Shown here: positions 33,406 to 42,948 of the stretch, in pieces
Layout of the letters: the number at the start of each line of letters is the position of its first letter
Position numbering within the stretch: position 1 is the stretch's first letter
From: an uncultured Rhodobiaceae bacterium
GTDB lineage: Bacteria > Pseudomonadota > Alphaproteobacteria > Rhizobiales > TMED25
Direction of reading: 5' to 3'
NCBI GenBank assembly: GCA_913030915.1
Contig: CAJWEW010000011.1
Coordinates: 1 to 43,099, forward strand
Length of the DNA stretch: 43,099 nt
The notes under the pieces: generated by a model
What the model was told of the DNA's origin: nothing
Databases searched by the model: none
The model's input: only the letters and a program-made list of their open reading frames with translations
Position numbers and translations under genes: made by a program

Positions 33406-33993
33406 TTAGTTGTTATAAAAATATACGAATGACAGCAAGAAAACAATTAATGCAAAGATGATTTTTTTTCTTTGTGTATTGAAGAAAAATACGTTTCTGG
33501 GTGATTTTCCTTCATCAATCACAGGCTGTTCTTCTTCCATGTGACCACTATCACTATTGAAATATTCTTGTAAATTATTGAAAAATTGGTCTGCAAGTGA
33601 TTTTGATGCGCTCTGGATCAGTCTTTGCCCAACCTGTGCCAGCTTCCCACCCACTTGTGCGTCAACCTCATAATTTAGCTTTGTTGTTTCTGGATCTAAT
33701 TCAGTTAATGATACTACTGCGGAGCCTTTAGCGAATCCTGCCGCGCCGCCCTGACCTTGGCCAGATATCTTGTACCCATTAGGAGGGTTAACATCACTTA
33801 AATTTATTTTCCCAGTAAACTTTGCTTTCACTGGCCCGATCTTGATTTCGACTGCTGCTTTAAATTCATCATTTGAGCTTTGCTCTACACTCTGTGCACC
33901 TGGAATTGTCTCTTTTAGCACTGCAGGATTATTCAAGGCTTCCCAGACTTGTATTCGTGATGCTTGAATGATGTTTTCTCCATTTAATTTCAT
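33406..33993 (-). CDS. CoxG-like SRPBCC-domain protein with a C-terminal membrane anchor
   Basis: 195 residues. Residues 1-145 match CO dehydrogenase subunit G: VWEALNNPAVLKETIPGAQS, PVKAKFTGKI, GQGGAAGFAKGSA and AQVGGKLAQVGQRLI. After an acidic linker (about 150-170), a hydrophobic helix (IIFALIVFLLSFVYF) ends the protein. CoxG tethers CO dehydrogenase to the inner membrane, and this layout fits such an anchor. A TTG precedes the ATG. GGAGA at five bases supports the ATG at 33993. First gene of a leftward operon of Cox-type accessory and electron-transfer genes that lacks the large subunit. Confidence 0.9.
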   Translation of the reverse strand: MKLNGENIIQASRIQVWEALNNPAVLKETIPGAQSVEQSSNDEFKAAVEIKIGPVKAKFTGKINLSDVNPPNGYKISGQGQGGAAGFAKGSAVVSLTELDPETTKLNYEVDAQVGGKLAQVGQRLIQSASKSLADQFFNNLQEYFNSDSGHMEEEQPVIDEGKSPRNVFFFNTQRKKIIFALIVFLLSFVYFYNN

Positions 33994-34140
33994 CAAGGTC
34001 TCCTAGGTCATCTTTATTATTATTATTTGATTTAAAAAACTCAAGAATTCTTTTTGTATAATTAAAAAAAATAATATAAATGTGATCGCTTTTCTATAAT
34101 ATCTAAGCTATATAAATACTATACAAATACAATAAAAGAA

Positions 34141-35448
34141 ATGATTAACAGATATTCTAGACAGATTATGAGAGATGTTTGGTCTAATCAGTCTAAGTAT
34201 ACAATCTGGTTTGAAATTGAAATGCTCGCCCATGAAGCAATGGAGTCTATTGGCCTCATTGAAGTCGGTCTAACAAAGAAAATACGAGATAAGTTAAAAA
34301 ATATAACTTTTGATGAAGCCCGCATATCAGAAATTGAAAATAAAACTCATCATGATGTGATTGCATTTCTCACGTTCATATCTGAAAAAATTGGTGAAAA
34401 ACAGGCACGATATCTCCATCAGGGTATGACATCATCGGATATACTTGATACGTGTCTATGTATTCAATTGAAGAAATCATCACAACTTATAAGAGATGAT
34501 TTAGACGCATTGCTTGAAGAATTATTGAAAAAGGCTGAAGAATATAAATATTTACCTACGATCGGCCGAAGTCATGGTATTCATGCAGAACCTACAACAG
34601 TTGGATTAAAATTTGCACAGGCATATGCTGAATTCGATAGAGCGCTGAAACGAATGGAAATTGCTGAAAAAGAAATTTCAATTTGTGCATTATCCGGATC
34701 AGTCGGAACTTTTGCTAATATTGACCCAAGAATTGAAAAGTATGTCGCCAAAAAACTAGACTTAAATATTGAAACTATTTCTACCCAAATAATTCCAAGA
34801 GACAGATTTGCTTATTTCTTTACAACCCTTGGAGTACTTGCGGGTTCAATTGAGCGAATTTCAACTGAAATAAGACACCTTCAGAGAACCGAAGTTGATG
34901 AAATGTCTGAGCAATTCCAAAAGGGCCAAAAAGGCTCTTCGTCTATGCCTCACAAAAGGAATCCTGTATTAACCGAAAATTTAACAGGCATCGCTCGACT
35001 GATTCGTGGCGCCGTCACTCCTGCACTTGAAAATATATCCTTGTGGCATGAGCGCGATATTTCTCATTCATCAGTGGAAAGAGTAATTGGTCCGGACACA
35101 ACCATTTTATTAGATTTTGCCCTCTCAAGACTTACAAATGTTATTAAAAATATTGTAGTGAATAAAAAAAATATAAAAACAAACTTAGATAAGCTCAACG
35201 GATTGATATACTCGCAAAGGATACTCTTAATGCTAACCCAAAAAGGAGTCAGTCGTGAAGATAGTTATGACATCGTACAGAAAAATGCATCCAAATCATG
35301 GGATAATCAAAGTGATTTTAAAGAAATAATTTTATCAGATAAAAGAATAATGGAAATACTAACAAAAGAAGAAGTTGATGATTTATTCGCACTCGACTAT
35401 CACTTGAAGAATGTTGATTACATTTTCAAAAATGTTTTTGGTAAATAA
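34141..35448 (+). CDS. purB: Adenylosuccinate lyase
   Basis: Catalyses two purine steps: cleavage of SAICAR to AICAR, and of adenylosuccinate to AMP, each releasing fumarate. The 435-residue protein has the fumarase/aspartase signature [12 protein letters not shown] with the mobile-loop serine, [14 protein letters not shown] with the catalytic histidine, and TSSDILDT. It heads the purB-purC-purS-purQ-purL-BolA-Grx4 run, all rightward and tightly spaced. It is divergent from the CoxG gene over about 147 AT-rich bases, where I see no riboswitch. Confidence 0.97.
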   Translation: MINRYSRQIMRDVWSNQSKYTIWFEIEMLAHEAMESIGLIEVGLTKKIRDKLKNITFDEARISEIENKTHHDVIAFLTFISEKIGEKQARYLHQGMTSSDILDTCLCIQLKKSSQLIRDDLDALLEELLKKAEEYKYLPTIGRSHGIHAEPTTVGLKFAQAYAEFDRALKRMEIAEKEISICALSGSVGTFANIDPRIEKYVAKKLDLNIETISTQIIPRDRFAYFFTTLGVLAGSIERISTEIRHLQRTEVDEMSEQFQKGQKGSSSMPHKRNPVLTENLTGIARLIRGAVTPALENISLWHERDISHSSVERVIGPDTTILLDFALSRLTNVIKNIVVNKKNIKTNLDKLNGLIYSQRILLMLTQKGVSREDSYDIVQKNASKSWDNQSDFKEIILSDKRIMEILTKEEVDDLFALDYHLKNVDYIFKNVFGK

Positions 35449-35467
35449 TAGAAATACGGGCTTCGTG

Positions 35468-36232
35468 ATGAAAAAAAATAAAATTTATGAGGGAAAGGCC
35501 AAAATTTTGTACAAAGGTCCAGAGCCTGGAACATTAATTCAGCACTTCAAAGATAATGCAACCGCTAATAACAATGAGAAAATGGATGTTTTCGAAGGTA
35601 AGGGGGTTATAAATAATCGTATTTCTGAACATTTATTTACACTTTTATCATCTATTGATATACCTCATCACTTTATCAAAAGGCTTAATATGAGAGAACA
35701 ACTCATTAACGAGGTTGAGATAATTCCACTTGAAGTTGTTATCAGAAACATAGCGGCAGGTTCACTTACGAAGCGGTTAGGCATTCCAACCGGTGAAAAG
35801 CTCAACAGAACAATTGTCGAATTTTACTACAAAGATGATGCGCTACAAGATCCTCTTGTCAGCGAAGAACATATCCTAACATTTGGCTGGGCAAGCCAAA
35901 ATGAATTAGATGAAATTACATCACTAGCTCTAAGAGTCAATGACTTCCTGGCAGGATATTTTTCTGCAATAAAAATACAGTTAGTTGACTTTAAAATTGA
36001 GTTTGGACGATTGTACAAGAATGATGAGGTATATGTGGTCTTAGCGGACGAAATTAGTCCTGACTCATGCAGGCTATGGGACTCCGAAACAAAACAAAAG
36101 ATGGATAAGGATGTTTATCGAGAGAACTCAGGATATTTGTTAGATGGATATAATGAAGTTGCAAAGAGGATGGGGTTATTGACACAAAATAGTACATCAA
36201 AAAATAACAAGCCAACGCTTGTAAAGGGATAA
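35468..36232 (+). CDS. purC: Phosphoribosylaminoimidazole-succinocarboxamide synthase (SAICAR synthetase)
   Basis: Joins aspartate to CAIR in purine synthesis. The 254 residues open with [12 protein letters not shown], contain [32 protein letters not shown] and LVDFKIEFG, and show the conserved [12 protein letters not shown] metal/ATP site. The reading frame is open back to 35411 inside purB. The ATG at 35468, 19 bases after the purB stop, gives the standard length. purS starts two bases after the stop. In many alphaproteobacteria a DUF1476 gene separates purC from purS (from memory). It is missing here. Confidence 0.96.
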   Translation: MKKNKIYEGKAKILYKGPEPGTLIQHFKDNATANNNEKMDVFEGKGVINNRISEHLFTLLSSIDIPHHFIKRLNMREQLINEVEIIPLEVVIRNIAAGSLTKRLGIPTGEKLNRTIVEFYYKDDALQDPLVSEEHILTFGWASQNELDEITSLALRVNDFLAGYFSAIKIQLVDFKIEFGRLYKNDEVYVVLADEISPDSCRLWDSETKQKMDKDVYRENSGYLLDGYNEVAKRMGLLTQNSTSKNNKPTLVKG

Positions 36233-36234
36233 AT

Positions 36235-36474
36235 ATGAAAGCGATCGTTTACATAAGACTAAAAACTGAAGTATTAGATCCCCAAGGGCAAGCGATTGAG
36301 AGTGCGCTAAAAAATCTTGGCGAGAGTACAATTAATAATATCCGGCAGGGAAAATTGATTGAAATGGATATTGAAGCTAAAAACATAAAAGATGCTGAAG
36401 AAAAAATTGAGAAAATCACCAAGTCTCTCCTTGCAAATACTGTTATCGAGGAATATTCAATAGAAATTAGTTAG
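36235..36474 (+). CDS. purS: Phosphoribosylformylglycinamidine synthase, PurS subunit
   Basis: 79-residue small subunit of the three-part FGAM synthase. It has the typical VLDPQGQAIESALKNLG motif and a helix-strand ending with NTVIEEYSIEI. PurS bridges PurL and PurQ and helps pass ammonia between them. Sits between purC and purQ with gaps of one or two bases, so translation is probably coupled. Confidence 0.95.
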   Translation: MKAIVYIRLKTEVLDPQGQAIESALKNLGESTINNIRQGKLIEMDIEAKNIKDAEEKIEKITKSLLANTVIEEYSIEIS

Positions 36475-36475
36475 T

Positions 36476-37141
36476 ATGAATGTAACAATAATTCGCTTTC
36501 CTGGAACTAATTGTGATTTAGATACAGCAAATGCTGTAAAAAAAGTTCTTGGCATTGAACCAAAAATAATTTCTTGCAAAGAAAATAAAATTCCAAAATC
36601 AGATTTGATAATTATACCAGGTGGATTTTCCTATGGTGATTATCTGAGATCTGGCGCAATTGCAGCACGGGAACCGATAATGGACGATCTTGAATTAAAA
36701 GGAAATCAAGGTGTTTATATAATTGGTATTTGCAATGGCTTCCAAATCCTAACTGAAAGAAAACTGTTACCAGGATCTCTCTTAAAAAATAGCTCACTAA
36801 AGTTCATATCAAAAAATGTTGAACTTAAAATTACCAGGAATGACACTTATTTTACCTCAAAATATCAAACTAATGAGATAGTAAATATACCTATAGCACA
36901 TCATGACGGTAATTTTTTTGCCGATCAAGATACGCTGGACTCCATCGAAGCCAACAATCAAGTCGCATTCCGTTATCTAAATCCCGTCAATGGGTCTCTA
37001 AACAATATAGCTGGTTTGTATAACAAAAATTTAAATATATTGGGTCTTATGCCACATCCAGAAAGAGCAGTCGATATAAGAACGGGTACAAAAGATGGAT
37101 CACGAGTTTTCGAGTCTGCGCTAAATTTTTATTCAACATGA
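36476..37141 (+). CDS. purQ: Phosphoribosylformylglycinamidine synthase, PurQ glutamine amidotransferase subunit
   Basis: 221-residue class I amidotransferase that frees ammonia from glutamine for PurL. The oxyanion-forming PGGFSYGDYLRSGAIA, the nucleophile cysteine in GICNGFQIL, and the His-Glu pair in MPHPERAVD are all present. The separate PurS/PurQ/PurL set is the alphaproteobacterial/Gram-positive form, as opposed to the single long PurL of gammaproteobacteria. purL begins ten bases downstream. Confidence 0.97.
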   Translation: MNVTIIRFPGTNCDLDTANAVKKVLGIEPKIISCKENKIPKSDLIIIPGGFSYGDYLRSGAIAAREPIMDDLELKGNQGVYIIGICNGFQILTERKLLPGSLLKNSSLKFISKNVELKITRNDTYFTSKYQTNEIVNIPIAHHDGNFFADQDTLDSIEANNQVAFRYLNPVNGSLNNIAGLYNKNLNILGLMPHPERAVDIRTGTKDGSRVFESALNFYST

Positions 37142-37151
37142 TTGGTAACAA

Positions 37152-39326
37152 ATGGATATATATGAGTCTCACAGTATAAATAAAGAGGAAAAGGAATTAT
37201 TATTGAATTATCTCGGAAGAGATCCGAGCCATACTGAAATTGGTATATTTTCAGTAATGTGGTCCGAACATTGCTCATATAAATCTTCTCGACATTGGCT
37301 TAAAAAATTACATACAAAAGGAAAACAAGTTATACAGGGCCCTGGTGAGAATGCAGGTGTGGTTGATATTGGTGATAACCAGGCCATAATTTTTAAGATG
37401 GAAAGTCATAATCATCCGTCTTTTATCGAACCATATCAGGGTGCAGCAACAGGTGTTGGCGGAATAATGCGCGATGTGTTTACCATGGGCGCTCGTCCTA
37501 TTGCACTTCTAAACTCGATTAGATTTGGTGAATTTACGCATCCAAAAACTAAGTTTTTACTCTCTGGCGTCGTCGCTGGAATTGGAGGATATGGAAACTG
37601 TGTTGGGATTCCAACTATTGCAGGTGAAACTGGCTTTGATAGCTCTTACAATGGAAACAACCTTGTAAACGCCATGTGTGTTGGATTAGCTACTAAAGAT
37701 AAAATATTTTACTCAAAAGCCTCTGGAATTGGAAACCCAGTTGTGTATGTTGGAGCTAAAACGGGTCGCGATGGTATTCACGGTGCAACGATGGCTTCGG
37801 GGGAGTTCGATGACGAGTCAGAAAAAAATAGGCCGACAGTTCAAGTCGGTGATCCGTATGCTGAAAAGCTTTTACTTGAAGCTTGCCTGGAGCTTATGCA
37901 AAAAGATGCGATCATATCAATACAGGACATGGGTGCAGCAGGCCTTACCTCATCATCTGTGGAAATGGCTGATAAAGGAAAAGTTGGCATTGAATTAAAT
38001 TTAAATAATATCCCAACAAGACAACAGAATCTTACAGCTTATGAAATGATGCTATCCGAAAGCCAAGAGAGGATGCTAATGGTTCTAAAGCCAGAAAAAA
38101 CTGAAATCGCCAAAGAAGTTTTTAAAAAATGGGGTGTTGATTTTGCTATCGTTGGAAAAATCACTGAAACGAATAATATTGTCGTTTCACACAATGGGAT
38201 AATTGAAGCAGATATTCCAATCAAATTTCTTACAGATAATGCACCAATGTATAAGAGAAAAAAAATTAATAAAAACAAACGAAATCAGAAAAGTCAGCCA
38301 ATTCCAAGTATTAAAACAAAAGATGCAATCCTAAAATTGCTGAACTCACCTAATCTATGTTCAAAAAAATGGGTCTGGGAGCAATATGACAGAACAATAA
38401 TGGCAAATACACTAAATGATGCAGGTAGAGATGGTGGCATTGTTCGCATTGAAAATACAGAAAAGGCAATAGCTATGTCATGCGATGTAAACCCAAGATA
38501 CTGTCATGCGGATGCCAAGATAGGTGCTATGCAAGCAGTTGCTGAGTGTTGGCGTAATATCATTTCAATGGGTGCCAAGCCTCTTGCAATTACGAATTGC
38601 CTTAATTTTGGAAATCCAGAAAAACCTGAAATAATGAATGACTTTGTTGAAACTATTGAAGGTATTAGAGATGCATCAATTGTACTAGACTTTCCTGTAG
38701 TGTCAGGCAATGTATCTCTCTATAATGAAACAAATGGAGTTGCAATTAAAAATACACCTACAATAGGAGGTGTTGGTCTGATAGAAAGTATTGGTGTATT
38801 GGATAATTTTGGCCCTTTAAATATTGGTGACTCAATCTATATGATTGGAAAAAAGGGTTCGCACCTCAGCTGTTCATCCCTCGAAGAAGTCTGCAATGGT
38901 AAATCATCAATTAACCCACCTGAAATAGATCTAAATCAAGAAAAGCTAAACGGAACTGGGGTGCTGGAACTAATCCAAGAAAGAATTATTACATCTTGTC
39001 ATGATATATCAGATGGTGGCATGATAGTTGCGATTTGCGAGATGATTATGATGGATAACAGAGGTGCTGCTATAAATATAGTTGATGATACTAAAATGAT
39101 TGGTGAGCTTTTTGGAGAAGATCAATCAAGATATATTATAACAATCCCGCCAGAGCGTGAGAGCATATTTGAAAAGAAAATGAAAAAGCTAGGAGTTAAA
39201 TATGAGCTAATCGGATGTATCACTTCATCACAATTGAAAATTAATGATAGCATTGTTATATCTAATAATGAAATTAGGGATGCGTATGAAAGTTTAATCC
39301 CGTCGATAATGAATAATAGAGCGTAA
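37152..39326 (+). CDS. purL: Phosphoribosylformylglycinamidine synthase, PurL subunit
   Basis: 724-residue ATP-dependent synthase that makes FGAM from FGAR. It has the short-PurL layout: the opening segment with [14 protein letters not shown], then [53 protein letters not shown], and a second half repeating the AIRS-like domain ([21 protein letters not shown] and CHDISDGGM). No glutaminase domain is attached, matching the separate purQ. A lysine-rich linker near 375 ([13 protein letters not shown]) marks the domain boundary. Confidence 0.97.
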   Translation: MDIYESHSINKEEKELLLNYLGRDPSHTEIGIFSVMWSEHCSYKSSRHWLKKLHTKGKQVIQGPGENAGVVDIGDNQAIIFKMESHNHPSFIEPYQGAATGVGGIMRDVFTMGARPIALLNSIRFGEFTHPKTKFLLSGVVAGIGGYGNCVGIPTIAGETGFDSSYNGNNLVNAMCVGLATKDKIFYSKASGIGNPVVYVGAKTGRDGIHGATMASGEFDDESEKNRPTVQVGDPYAEKLLLEACLELMQKDAIISIQDMGAAGLTSSSVEMADKGKVGIELNLNNIPTRQQNLTAYEMMLSESQERMLMVLKPEKTEIAKEVFKKWGVDFAIVGKITETNNIVVSHNGIIEADIPIKFLTDNAPMYKRKKINKNKRNQKSQPIPSIKTKDAILKLLNSPNLCSKKWVWEQYDRTIMANTLNDAGRDGGIVRIENTEKAIAMSCDVNPRYCHADAKIGAMQAVAECWRNIISMGAKPLAITNCLNFGNPEKPEIMNDFVETIEGIRDASIVLDFPVVSGNVSLYNETNGVAIKNTPTIGGVGLIESIGVLDNFGPLNIGDSIYMIGKKGSHLSCSSLEEVCNGKSSINPPEIDLNQEKLNGTGVLELIQERIITSCHDISDGGMIVAICEMIMMDNRGAAINIVDDTKMIGELFGEDQSRYIITIPPERESIFEKKMKKLGVKYELIGCITSSQLKINDSIVISNNEIRDAYESLIPSIMNNRA

Positions 39327-39333
39327 TAAGAAA

Positions 39334-39564
39334 ATGAGCATGAAATTGTCTGAGCTGGAGGCGCTAGTGAAGAAAGCACTGCCTAATTCAGAAATTGAAA
39401 TTAAGGACTTAGCTGGGGATGATAACCACTTTTCTATTATTATTAAATCTGATGTTTTTAGAGGTAAAACGCGCATTGAACAGCATCAAATTGTCTATAA
39501 TGCACTAGAGGAAAAAATGGGTAATAAACTTCATGCACTCCAAGTAAAAACAATATCTACATAG
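39334..39564 (+). CDS. BolA-family protein
   Basis: 76-residue BolA/IbaG-like protein. It has IEIKDLAGDDNHFSIIIKSD with a conserved histidine, FRGKTRIEQHQIVYNAL with the second conserved histidine, and LHALQVKTIST at the end. These proteins bind monothiol glutaredoxins through a shared [2Fe-2S] cluster in iron-sulfur trafficking. The CGFS glutaredoxin gene follows after ten bases, so the partner pair is encoded together, seven bases downstream of purL. Confidence 0.95.
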   Translation: MSMKLSELEALVKKALPNSEIEIKDLAGDDNHFSIIIKSDVFRGKTRIEQHQIVYNALEEKMGNKLHALQVKTIST

Positions 39565-39574
39565 CGAGGACAAA

Positions 39575-39904
39575 ATGGACGAGAATATTAACGATTGGAT
39601 AAGTAAAAAAATAACATCAACTGATGTTGTTTTGTTTATGAAAGGAACCCCAGACTCACCACAATGCGGTTTCTCAAGTCAAGTGGTGCAAATACTCAAT
39701 TATCTTGGTATTGAATTCTCATCCGTCAATGTTTTGGAAAATGAGTCAATCAGAAATGGTATAAAGGAATACACCAAGTGGCCAACCATACCACAACTGT
39801 ATGTAAAAAATGAATTCATTGGTGGCGCCGACATTGTAAGAGAAATGTTTGAAGAAAATGAACTCAAAGAATTTCTTGAAGAAAAAGGTATTTCGACTAG
39901 CTGA
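39575..39904 (+). CDS. grxD: Monothiol glutaredoxin, Grx4 type (CGFS)
   Basis: 109 residues with VVLFMKGTPDSPQCGFSSQV, where C31 of CGFS ligates a bridging [2Fe-2S] cluster. The glutathione-binding WPTIPQLYVKNEFIGGADIV is also present. It acts in iron-sulfur cluster delivery and iron sensing together with BolA proteins. GAGGA stands in front of the ATG. Its stop abuts the rpsD stop on the other strand with no room for a terminator. Confidence 0.96.
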   Translation: MDENINDWISKKITSTDVVLFMKGTPDSPQCGFSSQVVQILNYLGIEFSSVNVLENESIRNGIKEYTKWPTIPQLYVKNEFIGGADIVREMFEENELKEFLEEKGISTS

Positions 39905-40522
39905 CTATCTCGAATAGAACTCAATTACTAAATTCGGCTCCATTTGCACTGGATATGGAACATCTTCCAGTCCTGGTATTCTTTTAATCTCAATTTTAAA
40001 TTTGGTCTCATCAAAATTTATATAGTCTGGTATGTCTCTTTCTTGGCTCTCAACAGACTGTATCACCATTGGCATTGTCCGAGACTTCTCACGGACTTCT
40101 ACAACATCTCCAACTTTTAGTCGGTAGCTACCTATATTTGTTTTTTTTCCATTTACCATTACATGGCCGTGATTTATGAATTGCCTCGCAGCAAACACAG
40201 TCGGAACCACCTTAGATCTGTATACAACCGAGTCAAGCCTTCTCTCTAATAGCCCAATTAGGTTTTCACCTGTGTCACCTTTGACACGCACCGCTTCCTT
40301 GTAGCAAGCCTTAAACTGCTTTTCTGTAAGATTCCCATAGTAACCTTTTAATTTTTGTTTAGCACGTAATTGAAGCCCGTAGTCGGATGGTTTACCTTGC
40401 CTTCTTTGCCCGTGTTCGCCAGGGGCATAGCTTCTTCTATTTACAGGACTTTTGGGCCTACCCCAAATATTCTCACCAAGCCTCCGGTCAATCTTATACT
40501 TGGCTTTAATTCTTTTTGTCAT
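39905..40522 (-). CDS. rpsD: 30S ribosomal protein S4
   Basis: 205-residue primary 16S rRNA-binding protein, the normal alphaproteobacterial length. It opens with [20 protein letters not shown]. The S4 RNA-binding domain (about 90-155) includes [20 protein letters not shown] and [22 protein letters not shown], and the tail has [16 protein letters not shown]. It lacks the N-terminal zinc-binding cysteines of some S4 proteins. The frame extends upstream to 40558, but the ATG at 40522 has a near-perfect Shine-Dalgarno sequence. A consensus-like promoter lies about 100 bases upstream. Confidence 0.97.
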   Translation of the reverse strand: MTKRIKAKYKIDRRLGENIWGRPKSPVNRRSYAPGEHGQRRQGKPSDYGLQLRAKQKLKGYYGNLTEKQFKACYKEAVRVKGDTGENLIGLLERRLDSVVYRSKVVPTVFAARQFINHGHVMVNGKKTNIGSYRLKVGDVVEVREKSRTMPMVIQSVESQERDIPDYINFDETKFKIEIKRIPGLEDVPYPVQMEPNLVIEFYSR

Positions 40523-40529
40523 TCTAAAT

Positions 40530-40536
40530 CCTCCTT
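40530..40536 (-). promoter_or_regulatory. Strong ribosome-binding site of rpsD
   Basis: AAGGAGG read on the minus strand, seven bases before the ATG at 40522. It is one of the few near-consensus Shine-Dalgarno sequences in the window. It decides the rpsD start against the longer open frame. Confidence 0.85.
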
Positions 40537-40616
40537 GTGGATCCGCCCTCCTAAGCAAAATATGCTGACAGAAAACTTGATATAAAAATCAATCTCGCGG
40601 GTTAAAATATATAACA

Positions 40617-40645
40617 TCTCTACATTCTATGGGTATTTGTGTCAA
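40617..40645 (-). promoter_or_regulatory. Probable sigma-70-type promoter of rpsD
   Basis: On the minus strand a perfect -35 box TTGACA (40645-40640) is followed after 17 bases by TAGAGA (40622-40617), a weak -10. It lies about 95 bases upstream of the rpsD start, leaving a leader that could hold S4 autoregulation, which I cannot see directly. The -10 is the weak part of the call. Confidence 0.45.
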
Positions 40646-40662
40646 CACTAAGTTCTAAAATT

Positions 40663-41460
40663 TTATTCATCTATTAGATGCTTGAAGATTCCAAATAAAA
40701 TTTTAATATCTTTCTGTGTAAGATTTTGCCTCTGAAACATAGCCTTTATGTTGTTTAGCATCATATTTTTTTTCTCAACCGGATGGAAGAAACCCTTTTC
40801 ATCAAGAGTTTTCTCAAGAAATTCAATAAAATGAATATATTCATTCTTATTTGCATTTCGAGTCTTTTCGAGAGGCAACCCCTCAGTTCTGCCTTTATCG
40901 CTTTCTGTAACTCTTCCAAGTTCACCTTTAGCTTTTGCTGAATAAAACTCATAAGCAATAACACAAACTGCTTGAGCTAAATTTAAAGACGCAAATTCTG
41001 GATTAACGGGTGATGTTATGATTGCATCTGCGTAGCTTAGCTCATCATTTGAAAGTCCAGATTTTTCTGCTCCAAATAATAACCCAATTTTTTGACCATT
41101 TTTAATTCTGATCATCATATCTTTAGCCGCAGATTTTGGACTCAAAACCTCTTTGATCAAATCCCGTCTTCGCGCTGTTGTCGCATAAATAAAGTCCAAA
41201 TCATTCATGGATGCTCCAACGCTATCAAAAATACCTAAATGATCTAGAATACCTGATGCACCTGATGCAGAGCTGTAAGTTTCATCCGCCATCCAACCAT
41301 CCCTTGGGTTCACAAGTCGCAATTTATACAGATCAAAATTCGCCATGACTCTTGCAACAGCGCCAATGTTGTAACCTAACTGAGGGTTCGCAAGTATAAT
41401 GACCGGTTCATTATTTAGTTTTTGTATCTTTTGAGCTATTTTGATAAGTTTTTTAGGCAT
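40663..41460 (-). CDS. RNA methyltransferase, TrmJ/TrmH (SPOUT) family
   Basis: 265 residues. The SPOUT domain (1-165) has IILANPQLGYNIGAVARVMANF, LVNPRDGW, GLLFGAEKSGLSNDEL (SAM-binding knot) and SPVNPEFASLNLAQAVCVIAYE. A C-terminal extension of about 90 residues carries FHPVEKK and a helical end, as in TrmJ, the tRNA cytidine/uridine-32 2'-O-methyltransferase. The match in both domains makes TrmJ the best call. Other TrmH relatives remain possible. It is followed on the same strand by the rpsD promoter region. Confidence 0.88.
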   Translation of the reverse strand: MPKKLIKIAQKIQKLNNEPVIILANPQLGYNIGAVARVMANFDLYKLRLVNPRDGWMADETYSSASGASGILDHLGIFDSVGASMNDLDFIYATTARRRDLIKEVLSPKSAAKDMMIRIKNGQKIGLLFGAEKSGLSNDELSYADAIITSPVNPEFASLNLAQAVCVIAYEFYSAKAKGELGRVTESDKGRTEGLPLEKTRNANKNEYIHFIEFLEKTLDEKGFFHPVEKKNMMLNNIKAMFQRQNLTQKDIKILFGIFKHLIDE

Positions 41461-41496
41461 TTAGCTTATTTAATTTATAATTTGAATATTTAGATA

Positions 41497-41526
41497 TTGA
41501 CCTGTTTTTATCTATTGTTATAACAA
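41497..41526 (+). promoter_or_regulatory. Candidate promoter with palindromic operator over the -10 box
   Basis: TTGACC (41497-41502) and TATAAC (41519-41524) are separated by 16 bases. A perfect 12-base palindrome TTGTTATAACAA (41515-41526) covers the -10. It lies about 55 bases upstream of the 455-residue unknown gene. A repressor bound here would block RNA polymerase directly. Its half-site TTGTT/AACAA also occurs in the palindrome at 7765-7779. Confidence 0.5.
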
Positions 41527-41580
41527 ATATAACGAAATTTACATATTAAATCTTGTCCACACGAAACATTAAGGTGCCAA

Positions 41581-42948
41581 ATGATTGATCTATTAAAAAT
41601 TGCAAAAACCGAAGCTGATGGTGGGGATCTTCAGCAAATATTTGATAATATATATGAGAAATCGGATATGAGGCCAAATGGTTACCCTGATGCGATTGTC
41701 TGGAAAGGTGGTAATCACAATATTAAAATAAATCCAATTGCTCATTCTTTAACGGATGCTTTTGCACTCCTTGGAACAATTGCTGCTATTGATGTCCTTG
41801 GTCTACCATTTTATGCGCTTCCTATGTGGTCACAAATAAGACATGATCTCAAACTTACTCCACTCAGCTGGTTTGGAAATATGCCTATTACTTCAATCAA
41901 ATGGTCAACTGCTGGTGATGCTTACGTAAGAAACCCTGATGGATCAAAAGTCGTTGTGATGGGAAAATCTGGTAACGCACCGCTGAGAACTCAGGCAGGT
42001 GTATATTGTAATGTAAGGCCATATGGAACAATAACTGTTGTGAGGTGCATGCCCTGTCTACCCTATTCACAAGATAAAAGTGTATTTAATGTAGACCCAA
42101 AAACCGGCATCATACATTCCGAAATGAATACACCTGGAATACAAATGGCGTATGCTGCAAGGCTATTTTTGAAGATGGTACATGAGACGCAAAAACTTGG
42201 AAGGGTTGCTTTCAAGCCAACGCAAGCAATGGAAGATGGAATCAATGCTGGTTTGCTTACATGGCTCCTCGAAGGCACACAGTTTAAAATTGGTAGAAAA
42301 TGGGCTGTTAATGCATACGATGAGCATAAAGAAAATGTAGATAAAATCATTGCGTTACTGCCTCCTGACTTCAAAGACGGGATGCATGAATGGTCAGGTC
42401 AAATTGAGCAGCATATTGCGGATACAAATTATGGGCTTTTACTTTGGGATCTGATTAACCATCAAGAAACAGTAATTCTCTCTACAGATTTAGATGGCGA
42501 CAGACTAACCGATCTCCTAGCTGATGTTTCTGACCCTCTCAGGTATTTTGGTAGTAGGATTATTAAAAAGCTCAATTCTAAAGCACATATGGATTATTTG
42601 TGGAATGAGATGGGTTACACAACCGGGAATGGTCGTGATATGACTTCTGTGATGTACAGGATGGATGGGCCTCCAATTCATGAGCAAACTCTTGGATCTG
42701 CTGATGCAATGCTTCTTAGATTATTAGACGGTGATGAGTCTGTAGGTGGAACTAAAAAGCCATATGATCCAAGAATTCACTTTGTACTTATTCGTGACGC
42801 CTATATTGATGCAAATCCAGGAAATAAAGAATTAGAGAAATGGCTTGATGGAACTTTAAATAAGTTTGATAATATTTATTCTGGTGATAGGCCAGGTTTT
42901 ATAGAGGGATATGAAAAACTTAAAGATGTCATAAAGCCATTTGAATAA
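41581..42948 (+). CDS. Conserved-looking hypothetical protein, 455 residues, function unknown
   Basis: I do not recognise a family. The protein is intact and well composed. It is cytoplasmic by appearance, with no signal peptide. One moderately hydrophobic stretch at 60-82 (AFALLGTIAAIDVLGLPFYAL) is probably a buried helix. Three cysteines lie close together at 143, 156 and 159, the last two as CMPC. Aromatic and acidic residues are frequent (WKGGNHNIKINP, DLDGDRLTDLLADVSDPLRYFG, YTTGNGRDMTSVMYRMDGPP), giving the look of an enzyme and not of a structural protein. It stands alone, divergent from the methyltransferase gene, with its own promoter and a palindromic operator candidate. AAGGTGCC precedes the ATG. 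Confidence 0.75.
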   Translation: MIDLLKIAKTEADGGDLQQIFDNIYEKSDMRPNGYPDAIVWKGGNHNIKINPIAHSLTDAFALLGTIAAIDVLGLPFYALPMWSQIRHDLKLTPLSWFGNMPITSIKWSTAGDAYVRNPDGSKVVVMGKSGNAPLRTQAGVYCNVRPYGTITVVRCMPCLPYSQDKSVFNVDPKTGIIHSEMNTPGIQMAYAARLFLKMVHETQKLGRVAFKPTQAMEDGINAGLLTWLLEGTQFKIGRKWAVNAYDEHKENVDKIIALLPPDFKDGMHEWSGQIEQHIADTNYGLLLWDLINHQETVILSTDLDGDRLTDLLADVSDPLRYFGSRIIKKLNSKAHMDYLWNEMGYTTGNGRDMTSVMYRMDGPPIHEQTLGSADAMLLRLLDGDESVGGTKKPYDPRIHFVLIRDAYIDANPGNKELEKWLDGTLNKFDNIYSGDRPGFIEGYEKLKDVIKPFE

